Below, piece after piece: positions 45,401 through 59,947 of a DNA stretch of 64,000 bases; position 1 is the stretch's first letter, and each line of letters starts with the position of its first letter. A program made the position numbers and the translations under genes. The notes under the pieces were generated by a model. The model did no database searches. It was not told the DNA's origin and saw only the letters and a program-made list of their open reading frames with translations. The stretch comes from Cristatella mucedo (lineage: Eukaryota; Bryozoa; Phylactolaemata; Cristatellidae), in NCBI GenBank assembly GCA_009760855.2, contig WPIO01000101.1, positions 594,001-658,000 on the forward strand, read 5' to 3'.

Positions 45401-48400
45401 TTTGGGTTAGGATTCATCTGCCTCGCTACCCTATTCCGACAACACACGATTGCACAATTCCCTATCTCTTTCTTAACTATCACAGAATAGGGTTCCATGA
45501 CCAGAAGGTATGCCCCCCCCCCAGGGGATCCACCTTTACGGTCAACTTTGGTAGATTCTGCACGACAGTTTTGCAATGATTTAATAGCATCAATAGATAG
45601 TTCATGCTATTGCTAACCACTTTGCGAGCAGAACGAGCAAATAAAGCTAGGGCCACCACTCGAACGAGTGCAGAGAGCGCACGGAGTGTTGAATCAGGCT
45701 TGTACTGTAATGCAATGTATCTCATTCTGTAACTCAACAAAGCCAAAATGACTTGAGTATATTACTCTGGAGTTTTCTACATCGCACACAAGCCTAAGCT
45801 GTATTGCCAATAGCCTTCACCTCACGCTACCAAGAGAAAGTGAGAAGCATAGCCGAGTCAGGAAAGCGTTTTTGAGGTAGTGAGTGGCATGGAAGTAGCA
45901 GCTCAGGACAGCTGGAAAGGGTGTGCCACAGACAGCAGCAGGAGAGTAGATGCTGCTGCGTTTGAATTGTGGAAGAGAGTCCTACAGTCCAGGACTTGCA
46001 CAGCCACAGCTTCCATCACTGTATCAGTCATCAGGCAAAGGAATGGAGCAGCTACCTCACTATTCATAAAGAACCTGTGGGTACAGGGAGGATGAAACTA
46101 GCCCTGCAGTTAAGCTAGATATACATGACGCAGTCAGCGACACCGCTCTTCAGAGGAGCCAAGCTGAGACTATTCCCACACCCCTCCTCGATTGAAGCAG
46201 CTTCGTTTGCCATCCTTGGTTGCTGAGAGCAGTTCCTGTGACATGGGCCATCATTGGGCCCAAGATTTCCCGTGTGCCAGGAAGCATACCTCAGTGTTAC
46301 ACAAATGCAGCAGGACACGGAGACACCAGGATGCTGACGACATCTCGTCATTTCCTTTTAAGGAGGAACGGAGACACCCGAACAGCAGGAGCGCACTATG
46401 CTGATTGCTCACAATAAATATAACGAAGCTCAACATATGAAAGCCAAGACTTGCCGGGTCTTGAGGGTCGGAGTAAGAGTTCTACAAGGTATCTGTTAAT
46501 CGATTAGAGGCCATTGCTATGCTACTTCAGCTTGCCATTCCTGGGACTAGAAAGCGCCCAGCATGGCATCACACGTGCAACGAAATCACAGGAATGCTAA
46601 TATGCTATCACAATGGTCATTTCCCTTTCACTTTTATGCTTTGCACTCGCAAGACCAAGAGATCTGGCAAGAGGATGTAAGTGTCCATTGAAGACAAAAA
46701 GTGCTAGTCTTCAGACAGTGCTAAGAGCAGTAGAACTAGTAGCCCCTTCGGCTCCACGGTAGAGAACTGATCCAGATAAAGGTAATAATAATAATAATAA
46801 TAACAATTAAAGCACGTGCCATATTCCAACAAAGACCAATACTAAAAATGAAAAAGAATGGCAGGATTGTTAGTTTTCATCACAAGCAAACTCGAGATTT
46901 TTTAGTGGCTGTGCAACGAAATTAGTTACCTCATTCTGCCCACAAAGGTCATAGAATAGAATGACATTTCCAACGGGCTGTTAGGCCCGCCAAGAGAAAC
47001 CTACAAATAAGACCCACAGAGTAAAATCTGACAGCTTCTGCGTGTGCTTTAAGATCAGCAACTTATATCACCATCAGAGAACTAAATCTTTTTCTAGGCA
47101 CTTTACACGCAACAACCAATGCACCCTCTTGTGATTTTGAGATCACAAGAGCAGCAGGTATTTCAATTGCCACGGCAAATTAAAAATAGGTCACTTATTC
47201 AAACTGCGACTTCTCGTTTCACTGTCCACTGTTGTAGAGAGCCTTATTTACCCACGGGTGCTAGGGTGGTATTTTTCGGCTGCTATGGAAACTGTGATGC
47301 AGAACTTTCACAAGCCTGAACTCGGTTAATACCGATGTGCTCATTTAATGCTTACACTTATAGCCACGGGTACTTGCACACCTCAAAATCGGTTAATTCA
47401 AACGAATTTTTAGAAAATACAAATGGAAAAACGCCATTAAACTTGATTTAGCTAGCTACACATGACTATTCGAAAAGCTAAAAACCGAATGTGAGCTACA
47501 TATAGCCTTTCCTAGAGAGCAAACTAAAAAGGTATGGCTGCTTAGGCCAAAATCTACTTAAAAACTCGTGTCACAAATCACCGAGGACACAAGGGGCATT
47601 CTGCATCAATTATTGTCATGCACATGCATAAGGGCACGGCTTCGACTCGAGGATAGTAGTCCTCGTTGATGGGATATTGAATTACCTGCTGGTCACCATC
47701 TGCTTATAATGTAATGTATTTAAATCACTGCCCCCAATTTCCTTTCCAGTTTGTACAGAGCAGGCATAGTAATATTTCAGAGCCACACAGCTAAAAATTA
47801 TTCTCTCTTAAAACAGGCCTTGACATTCGGAAGATAGTGGGTCTTAGAGAGGCCGGATATTGAATTTTATGCTCAGGTTAACTACCAGGCACGGATGACA
47901 GACAACCCAACCTAGGAACAGCCATGCTCAATGTATCAGGTCAATGTAAACATTGCCTTAGGGCTCAAAGGCAGCAGCTCCTAGGGAGCAGAGCAGGAGG
48001 GAACCTGTGGAGCAAAGCAGGACGGGGGCACGGGTGCAGCGAGGAATTCAGGAAAGGGCTGAGCCCTTCACACGACCCAGCCAATCACAGCACGAAACTT
48101 TTTTTTTATTAAGACTGAAAGTCTCGTCATCGAAACGTCCCATAAAGATCCTTGGCTCAGCAGACAACTCATATGTTTAGCAGACAACTCATATATTTAG
48201 CATGCATTCCAAGCAAGTTCGATCTCTCCATTATCGCTATGGCCTTGATTTTCATGAAGAAATTTAAGGGAGGGGAAGCAATCGGTAGCCTCGATTGTTA
48301 GTACACAAATGAATTCATAGTGCATAAGCACCTGTCATTGTACTAAAAACATTTATTGGGCCCATAGAGAGGTAACCGCGGCATCTGCACCCAGCTTTGC

Positions 48401-51400
48401 TCTGTCCCAGCAGAAATCTAAGTAACCAAAAGAGTTAAGGATTCACTGAAAAAATTGTTTAATAGACGTCAAGTTACGCGACAGCCGGAGCAAGGCTTTC
48501 GTGTGCGATGTTCGCAGAAACGATCAAATAATGAAGGAAAATAACTTCCAGCGCATAATAGATACAATAAAGCATAAGAGTAACACATGATAAGTATAGT
48601 TGTGCAGTACAAATTCCGTTTTGCTTCGTCGTTGATGAAAAAGCAAAACCTCCTTGCAAGCATAAGTTAAAAAAGTAATGCTCACGTGCCTCAATGGCGG
48701 GTACACATTAAGCTTGGCAAAATATTGTCGGCTTGATAAGTTTGTCTATGCATATAAAGAGATTATGCATACGAAGAGATGGAGAAATTCAACCTGCACT
48801 GAAATTTGAGTGGCTTGGGCACAAGGGGCATCACACCACAAAGCTAGTTCATTATGGCTCATGAGTTTCCATCGGAAAGAAATTAGCTCAAAGGTTGCAT
48901 TCGAGTGTACAGACAATCAATATATTTTGCATAAGTCATGTTAAGGTGACATCTTGCAATATTACCCAGAGGACGAGAGGAGGCTGCAAGACAACGGCAC
49001 TAATGCAAATGAGAAAAAAAGAACATTACAAACTTGAACATACTTGAAGTATTGTAGCTCTCCAATACCCCAGAAACACATATATAGCCTAGTGCTACAT
49101 ATCCCTGAACCGGGTTAACGTCTTTGTGTGTGAGCGTACTCTTGTCCGCCTACGCTACTATCAAGAAGACAGCTAGAAGAAATGAGATGTCGGTTTTGCT
49201 TTCACTGCTTTGAGTAATAATAACAATAGTAAGACTTTAATGTCACCCAAAATAACTAAATCTCTTTCTATGCACTTTTACATATGAAGGAAAGAAACTA
49301 AGGCAAGCCACTCCGACCGTCAGTGGTGGGCACTTCATTACTAACGTTACTGTCATGCCAGCAGCTCAGCTCACTTAATGTACTTGAGCAAGCCGGCCGA
49401 GCTGGTTTGGCCCAGTGGTTAAGGTGCTCACCCCGACCGAGGTCTGGCCGAGGTCGTGGGCTCGAGCCCCGTGGCATATGTGAAGCGCCTGAATAGAGAT
49501 TAGGTTCTCTTAGGGCGCTATGCAAATGAATTATAATTATATTTTGTTCTCGAAATGCCAGTTAAAACCTTAATATACGAACATGTAGCCCAGTCAGTCT
49601 GGGCTACATGTTCGGGCATCAAAAGCCAATGATTGGCTTGTTTGAAAAGAGGTTGGTTAGGCAAAGCGTGAACTTCTGTCTGGGTAGGTCAAGAAGACCC
49701 GATCTTTTTTGGTAGGTACTCCATCCTCGCTAGCATTCTTGGTGGTGCCGCGGTCAGGTCTAACATCGTGATAGAGCAAAACAGCCCTATTTTCCAAGAT
49801 TGTCCTTGGTGAACTGAAACTGCTTCACCGGCCGTGGAATACCAGCATTTCCTTAGCTTTCCTTTTTCAAAAGTGTTCTCTATTGATAGTTTTACATTTA
49901 GAGTGGTTCAACTTTCTGCTTTGTAAATAGTGAGGAGATTTTGGGCTCTATAACCAGACAAAGACCATGAGTATAATTAAGTACCAAGCAGTGAGCCATG
50001 CATAACGCTAAACCTTTTACAAGTTTAATGACGTCACTTAGCAGTGCAAAATGCCAAATGGACAATACAATGTGCAAACCAAATACCTCCGGGCCTTTTC
50101 GTGGTACGTTCAAATCCATGTTCACTTTGACTTTCATAAAGTCACCAGAGCTGACGACGCCACCTTGCCAATGACCGTTGACATGATCTGAAGAGCGTCC
50201 TACGACCACTGCTTTTCTTTGCTCCTCCCGAAATTTGTGATTTTGCTAGATGCCATGCAAATCGTATTATAAACACAAGCGATACCAATTGAATAGGCAA
50301 TATATTCGAGGATGTGCCACTGACCTCTGATACGAAGCTCTCATTGGCTCTGTCGGCGAGGCATCTATCGACAAGCGACTGATTAATGTGACACAACACG
50401 CGGCCGCTGGGATGCTTCTCGACAAGATCGATCCGAACGATACCACTGACTATAGAGTATATCTGGGCAATCAGAGAGCTCTTTCCATACACCATCTCAT
50501 GGAACAACCGCTTGGCTCCAGCAGCCCACTGAGTGGAACAGTCCGACTTCAGTAACGACGGCTTGATTCCAGCCAGCTGGTATTCCACGGCCTGTGAAGC
50601 AGGTGATAGCTAGTTACAAGACGACGAGCGGCTGCAAAAGGCTGCATCAAATACACTCCCTGTTGTTCTAATGCTCCGTATACAAGCTGCAAAGATGAGA
50701 ACTCAAAATGTCAATGCATAAACAGCCTTGCCTCCCAAAGAAAATTTATGCTTTACAGGTTGCTAACTAAAGAGGCATTAACTGCACGTAGTCCAAGGAT
50801 CATCATTTACTTGGACCAAGCTACGCTAGGCACACAATTTAAGTTCAAAGCAAACTTTCATGTCAGTCCGTGGGCATTTGTATGTCCATGGATTAAATTT
50901 CGAAAAACAATACAGGCAGATTTAACAGTCGCGTTTGTATAGCAACAGAAGACCCTTAATGGCTACCATCACCGCTTGCAGTTGGCAATAGAAGATCGCA
51001 CACGGCAGGATTCGACCCTACTACCTCGATCGTAAATAGCAAGCACTTTACCTCATGGGCTATCACGACCCTTAGAGTCTCTAGAGAACTTGCTCAGGAG
51101 AGAAAGAATTCGGAACTTTTCAATGTACAAGCAAATAAAATTTCAGACAAATAAAGATAGCTACCCATGCAGGTATCTAGGTTTCTATGCCCAAAAAAGC
51201 ACTCCTCGTGTACAACAACGGCAGCCGAAGGGTATTTGGGAAATTACTTCAGCACGGAATGGAGGAGGCATGATGTTCTGCAAATATTGCAATAATTCAG
51301 TAGACCTCATTCTCAGATAGACTGGAGTGGCACACGAACTTCTAAGGAGCTTGTTCATATAAAGACGGATGAGGAAGGGGCCAAGTCCATTTTGTCCATC

Positions 51401-54400
51401 CATTTTAGATCCAAACATACAGGCTGATTCCCTCCATACCCGTACCTGATGCTAAACAGCTTATAGTTTGGATGGAGCTTTCAGAATGTAACCCATCTTT
51501 GGTTTAATGTTGTCCCACCTTTCTTTTGTGGTCAAGCCAAACGGTACAGAGGTTGGCAGCAAGAGAATTGCTAGCACAGACGTTGAGTTATCAAGGGAAC
51601 ATACATATACTTGAAGATAATTTTTGCGTTGCCCGGTCCACAAACATGCACCTTGCTGTATAGAAGTCAGTATCGTCGGCAGCTCAAAGACAGCTCGCTG
51701 AGGACCAGTTGAGATCTTAGTTCAAGAATTTGGAGCAAGCTTGAGAGTTTCCTTCTAAAGCAGGTTGAGCACATGGAGGGGCTGTGCTGCCACCCTCATA
51801 ATATATTCTCACATGTCTACAACTAGGCCATCATCTGTCTGCCTATTGCTGTTACCTCGTTAAGTCGATCATGTAAAGCGGCATACGATTAGACAGCAAG
51901 TTTAGTTTAGCTTACTTGTAGCACTTTATATGAATGCGAGTGAAGATACTTGACATTGACGGTCTTCGAAACTTGATACGAGGTTTAAAGTGTTTTGATA
52001 TACACCCAACATGTTTGCCACCATCCGCACAAAATATCGTCAATGCTTGCCTATTCGGAAGGACAATGTTTGTGATTCTACTCTCTAATGTTTCTTTTGC
52101 TCTCACTAAACTATAAGAGAAGAAAGATATATTGACAGGACTTAAACACAATTTTAACCTGCAAGACAATTATTTGAGTGCAGTGTTGTGCAATTGTCAG
52201 GACACCAAATGAACAGCAGATCTGGCCAGTTTCCGAAGCTTCGTCCAATTGGCTCCAGACAGTGACCTGTTCACAGAATAGCTCTAAAGCTGCTCACAGA
52301 ACGGCATCGCATGGCCAGCTCGTCCTAAGATACCAGGCAAAATAATTCCACACAATCGTGTGCTCGATGTTCACAGAATAGCTAAAAAGTGGCTCACAGA
52401 ACGGCTAACGAACGGCATCGCATGGCCAGCTCGTCCTAAGATACTTGGCAAACTAATGCCACACAATTTTATGCTCGAAGATGCAAGTGCAGCCAGCGAC
52501 TTCACTTAATACGCTGCATGAATATGCACAGCAAAATAGGTTACCTGGAAGGTGAGGTGCGTAACCTCTGGTGGAAAGCATTTGAGCATGCTAGCATCCA
52601 CAGAGCTGGTATTGCCATAGTCAACGAAGAACACTTCCATCTCGACTTTGCCATGCTGTCCTATATGGTTCACCAACTGAATGCGCGCACGATAGTACTG
52701 CTCATCGCCCACGTCGTCGCAGAAAGGAGCGAGACAGAGAGTTCCTTTCTTAAACTCAGTAGCAGGAAGAGCCTAAGCAGGAAGTGACAAGACACACTCT
52801 AGCCAGCGAAGGACAGCTGCATCCTGCTTTAAACATAAACATTAAAATACAGCTGACGCCACAATACCTTGGCAGAGCCGACAACTTCTGCAATAGTCTG
52901 CTGCAGTGTTGACATTGACAACAGGGTATCGTCATCACCATAATGTGCCCAGAAGTGACCACAGTCTACGACCTTGAAAACAAATGGCCAAAGTATAAAA
53001 GTTACATGACAGCAAGCAGATCTAATGCCCGGATGGTAAAACACACACCTGAGGTGACAGTAGAGTAAAAGTATGCCTAAGTTCACCATAAGCCACGCGA
53101 GCAATGCTCTCAGCAGTACGCACATGAGTGACAACAACAGATATCTCTGCTACGTTAGGATCTGGCAAGGTGACTTGCTTCAGCTCCGCCTGGTCACCAG
53201 AGCTGGCAGCTGAGCTAGCCTCGAAATCGGGTGCTGTACATAGTCTAAAAATTGAAAAACCACCAAGAAGGGTTAACAGAAAAAAAAGATAAATACCACA
53301 GCTACGAGTGGCCTAAGCCACAGAAGGCAACCTTATTATAAATGGAAGATTGAGCAATGGGCGTAACATTAAACGCAATGTGCACACATCACGCTGACCC
53401 TTGCCTCGAGTGATCCACGCATGGCATAGCAGCAGAGCAATGGCCCTTACGATGAGACTCCACAGGTTAAACCCAATCCGTTTTTTCTGTCTCTTTGTTT
53501 GGGCAATAAAGAAATAAATACTAGCTGATTTAACAGCCTCTTTTTGTAAAGCGACAGAAGAGCCTTCACGACTATCACCACCGCTTGCAGTAGCGATAAA
53601 GGATCGCCCACTGCAGGATTCGAACCCACGACCTCGGGGCCGAAGAGGTGAAAAGCAACCGCCTTACCTAGTGAGCCATTACGGCTCACGGCGTTATAAG
53701 TTTTTCGTAGAAGCCTCTGAGGCTAAACTAATATTCGGTGCACACATCCGGATTATAGAGTGGATTCAGTTTTTTAATATACTGGAGCAAGCCAGAACCA
53801 AATTGTCCACACCAGTACTACACACCTAAAGCAGCAACATTGACAGTTACTTACGAGGGCCACTGCCATTTCGAGGCCCTCGTGATGCAAATGGATCAAA
53901 GATAGGGCAAGTCGGTGGAGTATATATGGTGGATGTATGGATATGTGCAGTGTGTATTGTGCTATTACGGCGGAGAACATAATCTGCAGAAGTGAGTGAG
54001 TGGGCGTAGAGAACAGCTAACATACAGAAATCAAAAAGAGTCATCGTCGAATTCAGCAGAAAAATGAGCCTTATTTATTTATGAATTCAACGTCTATACA
54101 TTAGTTAAAAACATAAGTTAAAATTTGAGTATTTTTTCAAATTTGTAACTTTTCTGCATTACACCAACACAGGCATTGTGGCTTTGTGGAGTTACAGACA
54201 AGAGATACAGAGACAGACAGATAGATAAGAAATGCACTTAACTTATGCAAGGCACAAGGGACAAGGGCACAAGAATACAGGCCCCTCGATTGAGTTTGCC
54301 CTAATATCTATACCGTAAATACTAACGAGTTTAACCCTAAACAATATACCCAAGCTATTCTTATACTCGCGTTGGCACTAGGGTAAATATGATGCCTGGC

Positions 54401-55323
54401 CACATGAGTGACTAGGTTACTCCTTTGCCTTAATAACAGCTTACAGCTGTGGAGGTTTATCAGCCGTCTAAAAAGTGATCATGCTTTCTTTAGAGCCTCT
54501 ATAAAGTGCCTAGAAAGAGATTAAGTTCTCTTATAGCACTACATACATGTATTATTATTATTATTATTATTATTATTCCTAAGAGGTTTTCCAAATAATC
54601 CAATTTAGCATCCATCTGAAAATTCTGTGCTCTGCGTTTTCCGGCAACAACGATGGCTGCTTGTCATGAGGCAGGGAAAGGCAGGCATGGCAGTTATTTG
54701 CAGGCACAGAGGGTAGCCAGCTGCATAACCATGGTGACTGCTCGTTTGCAATAAGCTATGCAGTGTGGTGGTGGTATACCATAGCGAGCTCAACTTCGCG
54801 GTTGGCATAGTAACTGAAGAGCACTCGGTGGTGAACAGTTCACTAATCTCAGCAAGCCACTGTCTTAGTTCTTCTTTGACTCCAGCCTATCTCTCAGATC
54901 TACTCCCCCACGAGGCCAAGCATCGTACCACCCGCTTTTCGGAATCCAACAGTCTACCAATACCTCGTACAAACCTCAAATCCTTTGGAGACCATGCATT
55001 TAGTTCGTATGCTCCCAAAGCCTGGAACTCCCTCCTGACTTGCGTCAGAACATCCCCTGACTTGACCATATTTAAAAAGAACCTAAAAACACCTATTTAG
55101 GACAGCATTTAGTGGGTCCTTGTGATTCGTCCTTCATGTGCTTATGCGTGTTGACACTGCAGGCTGCCACTAACCATATTTGCATGCTGACCCTTTGCAT
55201 GTCACCCTTAACCACGTTGTTCATTAAGCATGATATTACTCACGATTCAATTGCGTTTCATTTTGCAGCAAATGTAAAGCGCCTAGGAAGAGATTGAGTC
55301 CTCTGAGGGCGCTTTATCAAGTG

Positions 55324-55355
<32 letters not shown>

Positions 55356-58300
55356 TTAAGACTAAATGCACTACAATCCTTCAACATATAATTTTTTTAT
55401 TCGGCTAGCAAAAACAGTTTGTGGCAACGTAACACTAGCAATTAGAATGACACGACGTTACGGACACAGTCACTTATATTTATGGTAAGGAGTAAGAAGA
55501 AAAAAATGGAATAGCGTCTGGGTGGCAGGATGGCACCGACTGACAGCAACATACAACTGGATGCAAAGGCGACGACAGACGGTGGCAGCTCAATTCACCT
55601 GTGTGTCCTCAGCTTGTTGGCTCGAGTCAGCTCTTCAGTTTGCATCTCGAACACTTTCTGCATGCGAGCCCGCCCTTCTTCAACGTCCCACAGAGTAAGC
55701 ACCAGCGGCAGCTTCAGCTGGCGCATCTTGACCGCCAAGTAAACAGCTGGGTGAACCACTGTGTTCAGAGAAGCAGCCAACTTTGGAAACTCGACGTAGG
55801 CACGTGACTCTTCGAAGCTAATACGTACTTCCTTACAGCACGGTGCCATCAGCCTTTCGATATCCTTTGCATAAAGAACTCCTTGATTTAGGGGAACATT
55901 CTTCAGCTGGAGTATAAGAAGCATGACGACCGGTTGACCAATGATTACCCTTTGATTACCAGCCGTTTGACTACCGTTTTAAGCAACAGCTTGGCAAAAG
56001 TAACGCTGAATCAACGAGCAGCAAATATTCTAAAAGAAATCAATCTCCTCATTTGTTTGGTCTCGCTATGTGAAATTCGTGATAGTTACATTTAGCTCGT
56101 GAAGTAAACCCACAATAATACAAGTCCTATACAACGTGTGCTCCACTGCGAGGTGCACTAAATTGGGCTTAAAGCCATTGCAGAACAACCATCTACAAAC
56201 ACCACACAAAAAGCAGTTTAAGTGGCTGCTGGGAACCAATGGCTTTTCTAAGCAACGATAGGTTAAGGTGTTCACAAAAATACTCACTGGCGTCGGATGG
56301 TGCCTATGAGCTTGTGACCCCCCCCCCAGGCACGGGTTTAATGCCACCTGGCTTTCACTTATTTACTGAACCTTTGAAAATTGCCAAGATAATGATCATG
56401 AAGATTATCAGTACAAAATTTTCATGAAGATTAAATGAAATAGCAAACACAAAAGAAACAGCCCTAGGAAGTATTTTGCATGGAACCACCATTAGCAGTT
56501 TCGAGGCTCTTTATTTTGGAGAATCCAAGCACTGTGTACCGAGTTTATGAAGGTGCATACGAACAGAAAATTTACTTCGGGATGAGATTGCTAGCATATC
56601 TTACGGTATTAAGGAGCTGAGCTATAGTCACGTTGAATGCAACGTTTCCAGATCAGAACGCGAAATATGATAGTCACGCGAGTTTGCACTATTAAGGTTA
56701 GGCAGTGACGACACAAGCTCCAATAAACAGCCACAGAAAATATGCCTTTCATCCCTAACACGGCAATGCATAGTGCAATGGCAGTTATCCAATGTGAGCC
56801 TTGATTCTCGATTATCATAGCTGTATTCTCACCGCGGGAGAAACTGGCTTGGCTGCATGAAATCAAGCACCTCTTAAGCATGTACAAGCTTACGGTCAGC
56901 CCAAATTGTACATGCACATAACAAACCACTCGTGGCATTCCAGTGAACTTGACCATTTATAAATCTGCAAAGAAGCACATGCCTCAACAAGGTAACAACA
57001 TGCGAACACATTATACTTAAAAAAAATGCATCACCGTGTAACCACATGTACCCTAACATTGCTTAAAAAAATTTGCTGAGGCAAGCCTCTCTGCTACAGA
57101 TCGCAGGCCGGTTGTCGCAGGCCGGTTGCCACGTTCAATCTCGATGATCGAGGATACAGCCTGTCAGAAAACACCACATGCTTACCAAGACGGTAGTGAA
57201 ATAATTTTTCCCTGACATTGACCGGTCCAAAATCTTCTCGTCGTTATTTCCACATAAGAAGTAGTTCGGATAGAATGCAGCAGAAACCACTACCTACAAA
57301 AAATGCACATTCCCACATATTGAAGAACTTGCCGAAGTGTACAAAGCCAGCGGCCTTGATTGCGTATGAAGATTGCGCTGAAGTTGGCCTGCTGGAAACA
57401 ACTGCTTGAAGCTCTGATGGAGCGCTGTGTGACGAGCATGTGCGCATGAGACAGCATGCAGTGGCGGCTGGCACCTTCAGCAGGAGTAAGTCGTGCTGAG
57501 GCTCTCTTTGACGTCGAGCATGGGGAGGCAACTGGAGTGGATGGATGTTGAAATCCTTGAGCCGTCCTTCGAGTTCCCGGACAACGTCTGCAACCTACGC
57601 TCATAAAAAGAGCTAACACATACGCACCTACTACCAGGGCACAGGAGCTGTTTCAAGCAGGTGGCTAATAAAAACTTAACACACTGCAAGCACGGCACAG
57701 GCGGAGTAATCAAGCACCAAGTTAAGATCCCTCTTGGGGTAGTTTTGAATGCCAATATGTGGCTAAGCGATTAGCCCATTGATGCCTCTGCTAGACACTT
57801 GATCAGCATTGATGCTTTTGCTTGATCTACAGATTGCAATCACAGAATTTGCCAGGTGGCATTTTTCCGACTACTTGTTCAAGAAAATGCCATGGCACAC
57901 TGCGCTAGCAGAGTTTGGCGGCCGGGAAACAGTTAGGGAAAACACCTATTAGGGAAATGGCTTGTCATAGCAACCCAAATGCAGTACAAGCAAACATTTA
58001 ACAGACAAAGAATGGTGTGGCTTTAGTACGCCACTGCATTGGAAGAAGGCACAGTTTATTCCACTACATAAAACAACCAATAAGCAGCAGCTTCCCTCCA
58101 ATCAATGACAGCACCACTTACCCACTTCAACAAATATGTAGCAACCTTGGCTACCCAATCGCTTGCTAGCTGTGAGGCAAATCCCTCTCGAGGTCAGACA
58201 CGCCCGAACCCACACTTGTCTTGTTGTGGCAGACAATGGAGATTTCTTTCCGGCTGCTTGGGCTAAGCTGACGCACCCTTCACTGCCTGCCGTTCAGCCT

Positions 58301-59683
58301 AATCGGACCTCTGCTCTCAAACTCTCTTGTATGTTGGCGGACTAAAGTCTTAAGTTGACTACGTGTTAACCACCAACGAATATACTATGCCAACACTGGT
58401 GACCCAATCGTGATGATATGAACTACAACGCAAATACAACTGGAGTCTCCGACTATGCTACGTCAGCCTAACGTCATCCCATCATGTCAAAAAATGTACC
58501 ATAAGACGAAGCCAGCTATATTTTGTGCTGGACAGGGCTCTCACCCCGCCCTTGTCCAACCGTGAATGGCTGAATAAATGAATGTACAGCCTATAGTGGC
58601 AGATGCAAGTAAACAGTAATTTTGCAACCGAGCAACCAAAGGCACAGGGCCACGCGAGTATCCATGTTATGTAATAGTTGACCGTAATCAAGTTGACGAT
58701 TGGTTAAATGTGTATTGATGCCGCTATGAGTGCTGGGATACACTGCAAGCTTACACCACCCGCTTCATCCTCTTAAATTCATCATAAGTTGTGCCCTACA
58801 CAGTCGCAGCATACCTCGTATAGCCGCTGCTTCTGGAGAAGTTTTTGCTGACACCAAGTAGTCTCCCGATTCCGAGAGGTGTGAAAATACCCACTCTTTC
58901 GAAGCCTATCCCACTCCTGCAAAAGGCAAATGCACAATAAAAAGCAGTGCTGGCTGGCTCGCATGCCGAAAACGTCCACGGAATTCTCCTTGGAGCTTTC
59001 ATTCAACCAGTCTGATGAACAAATGACGGTGTACACATCAATCCAGATAAGGAACAAGTTTTGCCTAGAGTCGCATAAATAATCTATAGCTCATTAGGAA
59101 TGCTGCTACACCCCAACACCACCAATTGCTTTAAAAGAATGTGACGGTGCCAGTAAGTCATTAGGTAAAGTACAGGCAATGAGTGTGGTGCTGCACCAGG
59201 CTAGATCACACGTGAACTCAACGACCGTACGAGTCACTTTAACATTTTAACTATGCAACCAGTAAGATCGCCAGAACAAAAATACAAAAGTATCGATGCT
59301 CGCTTTCCACGCAAACACAAAACCTCACCCTATAAGCATTGAGCGCAGCAATGCAGTCACTAGCCGAGCCGGCGGCCCACTGCATCTTTTCGTCGTAGGC
59401 GTCCAGGTGGCGCAAGTGTGGTCTGGCGAATACGGTGCGGGCCGACAGGCTAGCAGCCAGCACGAGGCACTCCTCCAGCAGTCCGAACACGTGACCGAAC
59501 ACGATCAGCTTTCCCAGACGCACGTCGACAGGCAGGTGCGCGAGCACGCGGCCCACAAAGGTCAGCCTCCCGTCGTGTGGGTTCTGTGTGACCCCAGCAG
59601 GAGACGACAGTGCACCGACCTGGGAATGCAAGCCAATGCAGTAAGCACTGCCAGCGAGGCCTCGAAGTGCTCAGGAGCACCTG

Positions 59684-59760
<77 letters not shown>

Positions 59761-59821
59761 GGAGAGAGAGAGAGAGAGAGGGAGAGAGGGAGGGAGAGAG
59801 GGAGAGAGGGAGAGAGGGAGA

Positions 59822-59910
<89 letters not shown>

Positions 59911-59913
59911 AGG

Positions 59914-59947
<34 letters not shown>

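Larger units (their letters stand above)
44451..50086. other. Large TDRD9 intron with repeats
   Basis: 5.6 kb without a convincing exon. Contains a 55-bp tandem duplication, a LINE D relic, LINE C tails (47060-47110, 49215-49280), a (TAA)n run at 46783-46803 and a SINE B copy. Confidence 0.6.
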
